This document shows, piece after piece, positions 1-11,543 of a stretch of 64,000 bases of DNA. Under the pieces are notes generated by a model that saw nothing but the letters and a program-made list of their open reading frames with translations, made no database searches and was not told the origin of the DNA. This DNA is from Staphylotrichum longicolle. Lineage: Eukaryota > Ascomycota > Sordariomycetes > Sordariales > Chaetomiaceae. The translations under genes and the position numbers were made by a program. Position 1 is the stretch's first letter. Each line of letters begins with the position of its first letter. The stretch covers positions 7,626,001 to 7,690,000 of the forward strand of contig JAHCVI010000001.1 of assembly GCA_019096155.1 (NCBI GenBank), read 5' to 3'.

Positions 1-2757
1 TTTCCCCTTGTCCTTTCCTTTCTTTCCCAACATACCCCAGAACCAGCCCGCAGCTGAAGCCATCGGCCCGGTGGGGTCGGCAGGGCCAGTTCCCAGCTTA
101 CGGTTCGGCGCATCCGAATTCAGCCTCTCACCCCTGACTCCATAGTAGAAATCCACCTCGCGAGTCGAGTAATCAGCCCCCGGGGCAAACGGGGCCGTGG
201 TATAGGGCGCAGGCGTGGCGTCCCTGGATATTTGGGCGCCGAGTTCCGCAGGATCACCCACCGTGCCGGGCCCTGTTTGGCTCAGGCGCTTCTGTTGCCA
301 TTCAGTGTTTCGCCAAGGGCCCACGGTCCTTGAAGAAGGCGAAGACGAAGTCTCCATAGTCGAGCGTCGCTGTCTCGGGGGGCGATAATACGGATCGGGC
401 GTCTGCAAGCCAAACGGCCCCTGGTGACGAACTGCGTGCCTAGGCGAAGGCAAGTATGAGAAGTTGCTCGCCTCACCCGGGGTCGTCGGTGTGAAGGAGC
501 TTGCACCACTGTCGAGATTACGGGCTGGGGTATCGAGGCTCAAGCTTTCTAGAGCAGATGAACTTCTGTGACGGCGATGCATCAGCATCCCCATGCTTCC
601 AGCTGACTCGCTTCGGACTCGTCCACCAGGCATAACGTATCCGGACTTAGATGCCTCGTCAGCGTCGAGCATTGCCGATGTAGACAGCTGGCTGTGCCTC
701 GAAGGGCCATTCTCGCGCCGAGACATGCGTCGTGAGAGTTGTCGCATCCCGAATATCCGAGACAAAGCACCCCTCGACTGCCCGCGGACGTCATCACCAC
801 CGGCTCCAAGCATCCGAGCTAGAACCTCCACAATCGTCTGCACGGCATTGAGGAGGAAGCCAAGTACGAGTACGCCGGCGTGAGAGACGAGGATGGCATA
901 GCCAATCCACCCCTTGGGACCATCCGTCACTCCGAGAGAAGGGACGAAGGCAACCATCAAGAGCGTCGTGATGAGGCGAAGCGCAGCGAAAAGCGTATGG
1001 TAGGCGTTCATCGACGTGGGGGAGTGGAACGGCCGGAAAGCATGCAGCGTCAGAATCTGGATGATCTCACAGATGGCGAGGAGGACCACCTGGGCAACCC
1101 CAGACGGCTGAACAGCCCCAATGGCGATACCGCGAACAAAGGTGAGAAGTACTGGGATGAGCGTAAATGCGGCGGCTTCATCCGAGTACGTGTTGTATAG
1201 AGGTCCGTAGAGGAGGACCGTCGGGAGGTCGTCGAACAAGAATGCCCTCGGTTTCGTTGATGCGATGAGGTAAAGCAGCCAAGCGGCGAACCCGATGATA
1301 AGGACCAGCGTCACGACTGCCAGAGCGACAGTGTAGGCTGGCGACTGGCCGGCAACGACCAGCTGGAAAGTCGAGAGGGCGACAATCGGCAGCAGGAAAT
1401 AGTTGAAGACTATCCTGATGACGTTCCCGATGGTAAAGGGAATGTTCTTGGCACGGAGATCCTCTTCGGTGATGTTCTTAAAATACCGGTAGAGCCACTG
1501 CGCGAGGAATCCCAGCTGCACGAGCACGATCATGGCAGCGATGATCACCAGCAGCCACACCATCATGCCGGCCCAGACGTCGTCAACGTTGCCCATGCCG
1601 ACCAACTGGGCGAGCTTCTGCAGACCATAATCACCGGCCGTATAGTAGATGCCATCCTGCACGCTTACCCACCCCGGCTCGTTGCTCACGAAGCTCTGGT
1701 TGAACATCAGGGCTGCCCAGGACGCCTGGCTCACCATGGGCTGGTAGAAGCCTGGGTAGTTCAGCGTCAATCCGCCGGTGAGGACAACAAACTGGAGGTA
1801 CTGCAGACAATCCCCAAACCCAGGTGTGACGAGACGAAGGAGGTCAGGGTCGCGGCCGTAGTTGGAACTCCAGTGGAAGATGTCGGCGGCGCCCCAGGGA
1901 CTGAAGATGCCTGCGAAGACGGTGGCGGCGCCCACAAAGAGCAACACAAGCAGCGGGAGGAACTTGAGCAACCAAGCCAAGCCCCCCAGATCGGGCGTCA
2001 CGACGGCCGAAACACACCCGATATTCGTGCCCTTGGCATCTCCGTAGATGATGATGAAGGTGGCCGTAAATGATGCGAACGCATAGGATGAGTAGAAATC
2101 GTTGCTAATTGTGACGGACGGCAAGACGTCCCGGAGCGAACTAAGCGGACGAACGAAGTTTAGCATTCATAACGAATAGAGCCAACCACCCTGCAGCCCA
2201 GCAGATTGCTGCTACAGATCGGGAAACCGGAGTTGCAAAGCGTACCTCGAATTGGGATCCACAAAGACCGGCGCCAGGGGGCACGAAGCATTCGCGAGCG
2301 ATGTGTTGCAAAAGTTTGTGTTGTCGCTCCAGGGTTCGTAGGTGAGGAACTCGATCTTGCTGTGGAGGGTCGTGAGTTTGGGGAATGGTACGTTCGGCTC
2401 GGGCTCGTCGAGAATCTTGCCGTCGGTCTTGGTCGCGTCCTTCCAGTCGGGGCTATCCGGCGGCGGCAGCGTCACGTTTGTGAAAGTGCCCGTCACATTC
2501 CCCCACATGGTCACACGAAGGGTGTGCTTGGGATCCGTTGCGTTGAACGAGGCGTCGACCGAATGAGGCATCCATTGCAGCGGCGTGGGGACATTATTGA
2601 TGTAGGACTCGGGTAGGCAGTTTTCGAAGGTCACGGCGGCGGCAGCGGCAGGACGAACAAGTGTGCTCGGCGCAAGCAGAAGACAAGAGAGCGCAGCGAG
2701 GACTGCCGGCCGGGGCAGGCGGCAACGAAGATGGATTTCACCGGAGTTACTAGGCAT
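1..2757 (-). CDS. TRP/Flc-type membrane protein (Neurospora spray-like), C-terminus beyond window
   Basis: Exon 1 is 2246-2757 and exon 2 is 2140 down to the window edge, still open. The intron 2141-2245 has GTACGC...TTAG borders and keeps phase. The start at 2757 gives an N-terminal hydrophobic signal peptide ending in an Ala-rich stretch. A Cys-containing, Asn-rich (N-glycosylation) luminal domain of ML-like type follows, then many hydrophobic helices in exon 2 (roughly 2090-900), then a Ser/Arg-rich cytoplasmic tail. This order (signal peptide, ML-like domain, TRP-like transmembrane block) is that of fungal Flc/Pkd2-type proteins. Members are implicated in Ca2+ handling, FAD/haem transport and cell-wall integrity, and Neurospora spray affects Ca2+ gradients in hyphae. 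The assignment to spray itself is from memory of the family. An upstream in-frame ATG at 2940 would bury the signal peptide, so it was rejected. Confidence 0.8.
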
Positions 2758-4475
2758 CGAAGGAGCGTCTGATCTGGTCGCGGAGACGTCGGCCGCAGAG
2801 AGCAGGTGGCACGGGGCACGACCAGGAAGCGCTCGCCGATGCCCACCGCGGCGGTTGCTACGGCGGGCACCACATAGTTCGGACTCGGGCTCGCGGTCGG
2901 GCTCGGAAAACGGCGGACCAGCAGGATGGACTGTCGGCATGATTGGATCGAGAGGCCGGAGACGGAAAAGTGCGTCGACGGGCGGCTTGCTTCGATCTTT
3001 TGGTTATTTCTTTGGGCGGAACGAGCGACAGAGCGACAGAGCTCCAGAAAAAGGCAGGTGGGCAACAGCACAAGCGGCAGCGGCCTAACGTTTCTTGCTG
3101 TGCATCTTGCCAGTGGAAGAACCCCCAAAGCTGCAGCGCCTTCGCAGAGTTGGCTGACGGCGGCGAGAAAGGCTCGATACCCAGACGATGGTGGAGGGCG
3201 GGTTGCGCAGTGTTTGGGGCTGCCCTGATCTCGTAAAACCGAAAAAGCAGGTGGAGGCTTAGACCAGACGACGATGGAGCCAATTTGGAGGAACCTGGAA
3301 GGGCGGTGGGCACCGTTCTGGGCAACGGGGCCTGGTCCCAGCACTGGAAGATCCACTGAAGGACGCTGCGGATCAGCGGCGATCCGCTGTGCTGGTTGGC
3401 TGCGGGGGCCTTGACGTTTCTGTGGGGCTGAACGGGCGGTTGCCAAGCCGTGCATCCATGATGACGTTCGCTCCAAGTGGAGGCCATCAGCTGAAGTCGA
3501 TGTGCCAAGCCTGCCACTGCAGCCCGAGTGCAGTTCCACCTGCCGGCTCAACACGAGCATCAACCGCACAACGGACCAGTCAAACGGGTTGGTTGTTGGT
3601 CCTGCAGGGAATCTGCAACTTTTTCTCAGTCACAACAACCTTTGATTGTGGCCAACCCGCGTCTCTGTAAATCCAGTTTTTCCAGTATATAATGAAGGGA
3701 GATGCCAGTCAAGGATGACCCAGGCGGTTTCAGGGGCACATTGTCTTGTCGCGAACACCTGCTCAGCCCCAATCAGCTGAAGTCGACTCTCGGGAGCGAT
3801 AACGTTGTCTGCATGCGGGCTCGTGTCGACTCGGTACACCAGCTGCCCTCGGCGGCCCTACGTGCTTGGTCTGTCATCTCACCATCTTCAGCCTGTATCC
3901 ATCTGACTCCTTACCGAGATCCTACCTTCCCACCCAAGCGGCCAGCTCAGCCTGTTGTTGGTTCCAAGCATGATCTTGAGGAACTGGCACGCTGCAACCA
4001 AAGAATGCTTAAAACAAGCAACTATGGGAAGGGGTTCGGCCAAGGCACCATGCTTGTTCCCAGTTGATCATCCGCCCTGATCCGGAACCTTTCCACTACC
4101 CGGCAAACCTTTGCTTTCATTCAGTCACGCTCGTCATCGTCCACACATCGCATGACGACTGAAACATACACACGAACCAGGTACCTTGACAAGTTTGTCA
4201 CAAACTGTGTTGTCTGAGGACGGTCCATATCAGCACCCAGTCGTGTCTCCTGTCTGCTTACAACGCCCGGTGCCCAATTTGTCCGTCTTGGCTCGGTCGA
4301 TTGGATAAGTTGGGCAACTCGCTCCAGCGATCTTCACAACATCGTGCCTAATACAATGTGCGTATGCAAAGGGTTCAGCAATGCGGAAAACTACGAGTGC
4401 CCCTCACTCAGAACATGCCTCAAGCTTTAGACCACAGCCTGCTCCCCATCAAATTCTCGTCAGAATGGCCCCTTT
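2758..4475. other. Intergenic: promoter/leader of the TRP-like gene and 3' flank of the MutL gene
   Basis: About 1.7 kb without a credible gene. Several overlapping open frames on both strands (for example 2631-3569 minus) are compositionally GC-biased, have no recognisable domain and run antisense across the signal-peptide exon. Pyrimidine-rich stretches and scattered TATA-like motifs (near 3685) are present, but no element can be assigned firmly. Confidence 0.5.
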
Positions 4476-7019
4476 TTAACAGTCAGGCCGTCCCTGCAGC
4501 TGTCCCATGTCCATTCGTGCCAATAGGGGTTCGACCAGCATGGCCGGGTCCTCGCGACCAGTCCCCGTCTCGAACGCGCTCTTTAACTTTCCATCAACCA
4601 ACCAACTGTCAAGCTCAGAGGCATAAGGAAATCGTTGTGACAATCTACCGGCCGTCATTGTCAGCAACAATGTGCACGTTTGGGAGTCGGGGGGGATTGT
4701 CTCGAGTGGTAGCTGTTCGGTTTTCAGTCGCCGAGGTTTCTTCTGCAATTTCTGTGTGATCAGGTGCTGCTGCTTGATGAGACCTGCTCTTGGATCATCT
4801 GCGGACAACCCGAGCTGAGTCGCGCCCTCAATCAACCCTTCAGGCCGACAGGCTTGCGCCAGAATTCCATCATCATCGTGGGCTCTACGAGGTAGAGGTT
4901 GGTGAAGCGACGATACTTGTTCTCTCCCCCTGGGTGCCGGTTCGTCCGCAACAGGGTCTGCCATTACCGGGTTTACATCTTCTGTGTTCAACCGATGTGT
5001 TGATGATAGCGCTGTCTGGCGCGCCTCCGGTCTAGAGAACCCTGCCAACCGCCGGTCAATGTCGGGATCAACCTGGGTGCGACGTTGCCGGCGTCTATTG
5101 CTCCTGTCGAACGATATCTGAGACTGGATCAGGTTGTCCGAATCTGCCGCGTGCCGGAAGCGGTGTCCTTTTCTTGTCGTGCCCTTATCGCCGGGGTATT
5201 CTTGGGGAGATGACGTTGGCGGGCTTTGAAGACCGTGATTGCGGCGAGGGGAATCGTTTCGATCTGATATCCGGGTGGTGCGGGCAGGTGCTCGGCGAGG
5301 CGCGCGCTTAAACACGTCTTGCAAACGCCTGCCCTGTGATACCGGGTTTTCAAGTTGGCTCTGTCGAACGAGTTGGAGTTCCATTCCTCCTCCTGAAAGC
5401 GTCCCTTGATGAGCTAACAATGAACTCTGCTCGAACCCAAAAGTCTCGTCAGCTTCCAAAGGCGGTGGCCGAGTCGTCTGCATGGCTTCCTGCGCAGGTC
5501 GCTCAGGTGTCGGGCTGGTCCGCCGGTTGGTGCTGATCAGTTTAGCAATGGACCAGGGGTTCAACCCTTCCTTTGAGAGATCCTCCTGGTCACCTGCTGC
5601 AATATCAGGTTCAGACGTATCATCGGAGAGTCCTTGTCGACTGTTTTGTTGCAGACCGGTCTTGTGGTTGGTATCGTTCCGAGCATCCTCATCGTCGCTC
5701 AGACAGTCAAATCCAGAAGACATGTCAACTCTCCATGATGAAATTGCGGGCTGGGTACTCGGCGCGACTTGAACGGGTGTATCTGAAAGTCTCCATACCT
5801 GTGATGACGAACGGTTGCCAGAAGTCCCATGGGCCACTGCATGATGCAATTCAACATCTGTTTGTATCGTGCTCGTGGGCCGTTGGGTGGAGCAACCGGA
5901 TTCAGCAGCGACGGAGTAGATGGAGGAAAGAAACGACTCAAAAAGACTCAGTATATGATGTTCGTCTATGAAAAGAACATCCTCCTTGGACGGTTCGACA
6001 TTGACATCGTAACTTCCTGGTGGGCATTTGATATCGAGTCGCAAGAAGGGTTCCTTGGGTGTTGTTCCCGAGCAAACCCGGGAAAAGTGATCTCCCAGCT
6101 GTCGCTTGAGGATACAGACGAGTTTTTTGGCTGTTCCTCGTGCTGAGGAGACTGGCCGAGCATCCACGGAGATAAACGCCCCTTGGGTAAGCTTCCCAGG
6201 ATCGGACCCCGGCTTTGGCAAGAGTGCCTCGAACACCACGCCTGCTTGGTTTTGAGGTAAAGAAACACGGTCATTCTGGGAATTCGATGGTATGGCGTCT
6301 TTCTGAAGTCCCTCGCTTGGGTATATCTCAAGGGTGTAGTGTGATGCGAGTTCAATGCCAAAAAGCTGCATGGCCGCTTCTCTGACCCCTCCGTTTGGCG
6401 CTGGGGCATATGACCACGACAGGTTCGGGTGCTTCAAGACGATGAATCGCAACTTCATCCAAGGTCTCGCAAGCACATAAGCCTGGAGAAGGGCTTTCAT
6501 CTTGGCCAAACTCTTGGGCGCTTCCTTTGCAGAGACCTGTAATCTGACGGGTAGGTGGAAGAATAGACCCGTGACACTGACAGTGGTGCCAACCGGGGCG
6601 CTGACATGCCGTTGTCTGCCGATACCTCCATTTTCCGCGAGTAAGATGACCGTTGCATCATGCTCGGTGGACGCTCGAGTGGTGAGTGACACTTCCGCCA
6701 GTGCATTGACACTTGCCAACGCAGAGCCACGGAAACCCAGGGTGTTCCCTCCCAGAGTGCTCAGTTCAGTGAAGGACCTCAGCTTGCTGGTGTGACCTGG
6801 CCGACCAAGGCAGTCGAAGTCGTCTGGGCTGATGCCATGGCCGTTGTCCCGAACTTCAATTTTGTCGACCGTGTTAGACGAGACGAGCACATCGACTGAG
6901 GTGGCCCCTGAGTCAATGGCATTGTCCAGAAGTTCCTTAAGGAGGAGCACGGGGCTTGTGAGCACAAGTGTTGACCCCAACTGGCGGACAGCGCTTTCAG
7001 GCAGAGGTGAGATTGGCAT
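4476..7019 (-). CDS. MutL-homologue mismatch-repair protein (MLH2/PMS1-type)
   Basis: A single exon of 847 residues. The N-terminus is a GHKL ATPase: motif I around residues 26-40 (E29, N33), DNGHG at 58-62, and a GFRG-type motif III at 95-101. The MutL transducer domain follows to about residue 370, with the conserved PPGSYDVNVEPSKEDV stretch near 337-352. Residues about 380-770 are low complexity and probably disordered. The short C-terminal part begins like a MutL dimerisation domain but contains no DQHA-type endonuclease motif. This suggests a non-endonucleolytic accessory MutL subunit (yeast Mlh2, human PMS1 class) that would pair with Mlh1 in the nucleus. Motif III reads GFRGSAL where most MutL proteins have GFRGEAL. 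MLH3 is a less likely alternative. The start ATG is the first in frame, and motif I falls at its usual distance from it. Confidence 0.82.
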   Translation of the reverse strand: MPISPLPESAVRQLGSTLVLTSPVLLLKELLDNAIDSGATSVDVLVSSNTVDKIEVRDNGHGISPDDFDCLGRPGHTSKLRSFTELSTLGGNTLGFRGSALASVNALAEVSLTTRASTEHDATVILLAENGGIGRQRHVSAPVGTTVSVTGLFFHLPVRLQVSAKEAPKSLAKMKALLQAYVLARPWMKLRFIVLKHPNLSWSYAPAPNGGVREAAMQLFGIELASHYTLEIYPSEGLQKDAIPSNSQNDRVSLPQNQAGVVFEALLPKPGSDPGKLTQGAFISVDARPVSSARGTAKKLVCILKRQLGDHFSRVCSGTTPKEPFLRLDIKCPPGSYDVNVEPSKEDVLFIDEHHILSLFESFLSSIYSVAAESGCSTQRPTSTIQTDVELHHAVAHGTSGNRSSSQVWRLSDTPVQVAPSTQPAISSWRVDMSSGFDCLSDDEDARNDTNHKTGLQQNSRQGLSDDTSEPDIAAGDQEDLSKEGLNPWSIAKLISTNRRTSPTPERPAQEAMQTTRPPPLEADETFGFEQSSLLAHQGTLSGGGMELQLVRQSQLENPVSQGRRLQDVFKRAPRRAPARTTRISDRNDSPRRNHGLQSPPTSSPQEYPGDKGTTRKGHRFRHAADSDNLIQSQISFDRSNRRRQRRTQVDPDIDRRLAGFSRPEARQTALSSTHRLNTEDVNPVMADPVADEPAPRGREQVSSLHQPLPRRAHDDDGILAQACRPEGLIEGATQLGLSADDPRAGLIKQQHLITQKLQKKPRRLKTEQLPLETIPPDSQTCTLLLTMTAGRLSQRFPYASELDSWLVDGKLKSAFETGTGREDPAMLVEPLLARMDMGQLQGRPDC

Positions 7020-7575
7020 CCCGAAACCGAACAGTAAGAATGTCAGGGCAAGAGAGAGATACTGGGAAAAGATATCCGGATGATATCTTGAAGGTCACTC
7101 GTAGCAACAAGGGAGGTGGAGTGCCTTGTTGGCCACGGCAGAAGCATGGGAGGTAGGTAATTGAACTTATGATGAGAATTTGACACATAACTCTGAGCAA
7201 AATAGATATAGTGGGAAACAACAACTGGAAGAAGAAAACTCTGGTCAAGAATGCGCTTCGCCATCCTCATCCATCGTGACTTCCTGGACGTCCAATGGCT
7301 CCAGCCTGACTCCGAGTCGCCAAGGAAGGAGGGCACAAGAGGAAGGAGCTGTTGACACAAACATTACCGACAGGGGCTCAGGAGTTGTGTTTCAGCTGAC
7401 TCAGCAAACTGGAAGCTCCGGAAACGGGGCGCATTCGGGACTGTCCCTCCATGCCCCTCGTCGCCCCAAAACGTCTCTGGGAGCTCGGCAAAAGAAACAC
7501 AAATTGATCAACCCAGCTCACACTTGAGACTTCACGCTCGACTTTTATACAAACTTTCTCCGAATCCTCAGCAAA
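7020..7575. promoter_or_regulatory. Divergent promoter region of the MutL homologue and RIB4
   Basis: About 556 bp between two head-to-head genes. It has A/T-richer patches near 7190-7240 and a pyrimidine-rich leader just before the RIB4 start. No specific factor site can be assigned by eye. Confidence 0.45.
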
Positions 7576-8410
7576 ATGCACAACAAAGGCCCCGCCCCGC
7601 AGCTCCACGACGGCAGCAACCTGCGCATTGGCATCGTCCACGCGCGTTGGAATGACACCATCATCGACCCCCTGCTCGCCGGCACGAAGGCAAAGCTCAA
7701 AGAGTGCGGTGTGAAGGAGTCAAATATCGTGGTGCAGACGGTCCCGGGCTCGTGGGAGCTGCCAATTGCCGTCCAACGGTGCGTCTGACCTAAACCTCAA
7801 AACCTCCCGACCTCCCCGCCCCCTCCATCACTCCACGCAACCATGCCCTCATGCACCCATCCCAATTCTTGTTTCTCCCTTCGTGTCATCCTCCCTGCTC
7901 CCCCTTCGCCCGTCATCCCGAACCTCGGAATCCAAAACCGGACGGCCCGGACCGAATACGAAGGAAAAGGGCATCCACAAACTGACGACGTCTTCCCGTG
8001 TCCCACTCGACAGCCTCTACGCGGCCTCACAAGTGCAGTCCTCGTCAGCCGGCAGTGGCGGCTCGGCAGGCGACCTCCTGGGCAGCTCGACCGCCGACCT
8101 TGCCGCTCTGCCCGCCTCCTCGGCTTCGACGGGCGTGTTTGACGCCATCATCGCCATTGGCGTGTTGATCAAGGGCGAGACGATGCACTTTGAGTACATC
8201 TCTGGAAGCGTCTCGGACGGCCTCATGCGCGTGTCTCTGGATACGGGCGTGCCCGTCATCTTCGGCGTCCTCACCGTCCTGACTGACGAGCAAGCAAAGG
8301 CCAGGGCCGGTCTCATCCCGGGGAGCCATAACCATGGTGAGGACTGGGGTCTCGCTGCTGTCGAGATGGGCGTGAAACGGAAGGAGTGGGCAGCCGGGAC
8401 TATTGAGTAG
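7576..8410 (+). CDS. RIB4: 6,7-dimethyl-8-ribityllumazine synthase
   Basis: Catalyses the penultimate step of riboflavin synthesis, condensing 5-amino-6-ribitylamino-uracil with 3,4-dihydroxy-2-butanone 4-phosphate. Exons are 7576-7778 and 8014-8410 (199 residues); the intron 7779-8013 has GTGCGT...ACAG borders and keeps phase. Family hallmarks are IGIVHARWN near residue 18, the PGSWELP segment, and IGVLIKGETMHFEYI with the catalytic His region. The C-terminal WGLAAVEMG helix is also present. Residues about 74-105 form a Ser/Ala/Gly-rich insertion between the end of exon 1 sequence and the conserved IGVLIKG segment, absent from the compact bacterial enzyme. The protein should assemble as a cytosolic pentamer. 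The 235-bp intron is unusually long for this window. Confidence 0.93.
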
Positions 8411-8799
8411 AGGACATCTCCTCTCCCTGGCACGCTGGGTGAATGAAGAAGCCTCCAGAACAACGACACTCGGGCTGGAAGGGTTTAAAAGAGTCGCTTT
8501 TGTATATTGGTATTACCAGATTAGCGCATCAACATGCTATGTCTATCATGCATCCTCTTCGCAGACCTAAAGAACGGGTCCAGGCCAGTCTTGGCTTCGT
8601 AAGTCCGAAACCTTTCCCCCTCGTGCGCCTGAGACCCTGAACAAACAGAAAAGAAGAATATACAACGCGAGCGCCTCGCCTTGGTTTATTCAATGAATGC
8701 CATCTACCTATTCAAGACCACCCCCCCAAAAAAGACACCCCCCTCCATACAATCCTCCTCGCTCGTCATCATTAAAAGTTCTAACCACACCAACATTGC
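8411..8799. other. Intergenic, convergent 3' ends
   Basis: About 390 bp between the RIB4 stop and the stop of the next, oppositely oriented gene. It contains short C- and A-runs near 8725-8740 and no coding signal. Confidence 0.5.
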
Positions 8800-11543
8800 T
8801 TAGCTGATGAATGCGCCAATGTCGTCGCCGACCGACTTCTTGGATCTCCACAGGGACTTCTTCTTCTCACGCTTTGCCTTCATGGCCTCCCATCCCTCCT
8901 CATCATCTTCATCCGAGGCGTCACCAGACTTGGTCACGGAGATGCTGGGACCACTGATTGCGCCTGACATAGTCGTGGATTTTCGCAGGTGGCCTGTAGG
9001 CGCAGGGGGCGGCACGTGCGAAACAGGACGGTAACGGCCCGGAAGACCAATGTTGCTGCGTTCCGAGGGGGCGATGGAAGGCGCATAACCGCCACCTTGA
9101 ATGCGAATCGAAGGTGCATATCCAGCTGGCTGCGCCGGCTGGATCCACGATGCGGAGCTGGGTTGGACCATGCTCATGGTGCGCATCTGCGCGTCGCCCC
9201 GGCTGTATGGCAGGTCGAGCATCGAATCGTTACCACCGACGAACGAGTGCCGCATCTCGGGTCCCCTAAAACCTGGGGACAGGCCGCCCATGGTGCTCAA
9301 GTTTCCAACCGAAGGAGATGTCAAATTCGCTCCAGGCATAACCGGAGGGGCGCCATTCTGACCAGCCACCATGTGCATGAACTGCATCTGCATTTGCATG
9401 AATTGCTGCATCTGCTGCGTCATCTGGATCTGCGCCTGGTCACCCGGTGTGAGCATCGGGCTGGGCTGGTACATCATGTTGGCAGGGATGCCCGCAACGG
9501 GATCGAACCCAGCGGCTCCTGGCATCGGGCCCGGGCCGTCCAGGTGCGGGCTGCCTCGCCGCATCGCGCGCGTACGCTCCTCATGGGCGATGACTCCAAT
9601 GAGTCCACCAGGGGGGACTGGTGCACCAGGTTGCGCAGGTCCAGCAGCGGCGCCCCCGCCGAGCGCAAAGCTCTCCCGGACGGGGTTGCGAACAAGCCCC
9701 GCGCCAAGGAAAGGGTCTTTGGGTAGGTTTCTGGCGAAGGCGGGAAGACGCGGGTTTCCTGCCGCGACTGCGTCTCCGACTCCGGATATAGGCCGTTGGT
9801 AGCTGGGCTGCTGCGTAGCCCGCAGGTTAGGATTCGACCCCACGGTGCTGAGGCGATTGGGTGGACGGGCCTTGTTCGGGAAGCCGTGCGCGGCGAGGAT
9901 GGCGAGCGGAACTTCTTCGTCTTCGTCAGAGTTCCCAGCGGCGCCTGAACCAGCCGCAGGAGCCGCATTTGGCAGATTCGGTGTGCTGAAGGACATCTGT
10001 AGGCTCGGCCTGGAGGGTGGCAGGCTGCCGGCGGCTTCCCCAGTCACTTTCATCATCTGCTGCCGGTACACAGACATGTGGGCTTCCTGCTTGCGTCGCT
10101 GCTTTGCCTGCTGCCTGGCCTTCTCTGCATCATCCTCGTCATCTTCGTAATTGTCCTCATCGTCGTCGTCGTCAGCAGGCTTGTTGCCAAACGTCGCCAT
10201 TGTCCCGCGCTCCTTCTCCTGACGCTCCTTATCTTTCCTGTATCTTTCGAATTCAGCGGGGGTCATGACCTTGTTGCTGCTCGGCGGGCTACTCTGCTTC
10301 CTCGCCGAGTAGCGGCTCCCGTATTTGGAATATGCGTGGCTCGAGTCGAACAGATTGTCGCCGTCCTCGTCTAGGCTTTTGTCGTTCCTACGGTACGACG
10401 AACCTGACGGTTGGTTCGAAGTGCCCGCCCCGTTCATGAATTTGGTCACAGTAGATAAGGAATCTTTCAGCAGCCTCGCTTCCTCGTCCTCGGCGTCCTC
10501 CTGCTCTGAGGTGCCCCTGAGGGGAGCAAGCAACGGTCGTCTTGCCCCAACCTCGGGCGACGTCCCCGGCTTTTGCCTTTCGAGCAGAGGTGATGTGTGG
10601 CGGGGAACTGGAGGAGGGCCATTGCCTCCGATTGTGGGCGAGCCAGCGGGACTGGCCGACGCAATAAGCTGGTCGTTGGAATGATGGCTGCTCCATGAGT
10701 GCTGCGGAGGCTCAACCCTGGTGGTCTTGTCAATCTGAATCGGAGCCGGCTGGACGGGCCGGGCGGTGAGGGATCGAGGAGCGGGCATCTGTCCCGCGTA
10801 CTGATCATTCCGCAGTGTCGCGACACTGGCTCGCTTGTCATTCCCCAGGAGCATCTTGCCAAAATCACCGCCCAAGTCCAAGTCAAAGTCACCGTCCACC
10901 CTAGGAGGAGTCACTGTGGTCGAGGTCGAAGACGTGGGCGCTCTGGGCCGGCCGTTCGCGGCTGCTTGCATACCGGCGGAGGCGGGGGTCGATGGAGGGG
11001 ACTCCTCTATCGTGGGCGCCGCAGGGAGGTGCTTCTTTTGCCCACCAAAGGAGAAAGTGCGTCCGGCAGCTTTTAGGAACCCACCTGACGAGGATTTCGG
11101 GATTGGCGGCACCGGGATGTCCATGTGGGGCTTCTTTTGGGCGCTCCGCCATTCCTCGGAACCGCCCGTATCAGCCGATGACGGGGCAGTCGAGGCATTG
11201 CTGTGGCGAGACGAGTTATCTGTCAATGTTGTCTTGGTCGTATTTGAAGAGCCACTTCCACTGCAAGGCGATCAGCAAGGGAGCTTTGGGAGACGGACAA
11301 GGGCTGCGCATACCGGTTTGACTTGATGTCGGCAAAAATGTTGTCGTCGACTGTCGCGTCGGACGGGGTCGACTTATGGAGAGAATGGGTCATTGCCGTC
11401 ACCCTCATGCCGCTCTCAAAGGGCTTCGACGCAAGCACCTCGGTGCGTTCCAGGACGCGAAAGGACGGGCCCGTTGGCGCGGCATTCTCCAAACTGTCTG
11501 CGGTCGACCGCCGCCTGCCGAACGCAACCGAAAACCTAGGCAT
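8800..11543 (-). CDS. Conserved fungal protein of unknown function, largely disordered
   Basis: Exon 1 is 11314-11543 and exon 2 is 8800-11260; the 53-bp intron 11261-11313 (GTATGC...TGCAG) preserves phase. The start at 11543 was preferred to an ATG three codons upstream because a basic FSVAFGRRRST motif then lies at the N-terminus. The protein of nearly 900 residues is dominated by Ser/Pro-rich sequence. It has an acidic Asp/Glu block followed by a basic KAR/KQRRKQ stretch likely to form a helix, then a Gln/Met-rich segment around 9370-9440. The C-terminus is basic (KREKKKSLWRSKKS). There is no signal peptide or membrane segment. I do not recognise a domain. The charged central helix (VMTPAEFERYRKDKERQ onward) looks like the most constrained part. 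Confidence 0.75.

Noticed and set aside
2631..3569. 312-residue open frame on the minus strand
   Set aside because: It overlaps the start and signal peptide of the TRP-like gene in another frame, has no domain, and its composition is that of GC-rich shadow sequence.
9481..9520. tRNA B-box-like sequence on the minus strand
   Set aside because: It lies inside coding sequence (GFDPVAGIP), has no matching A box at the proper distance and no cloverleaf.
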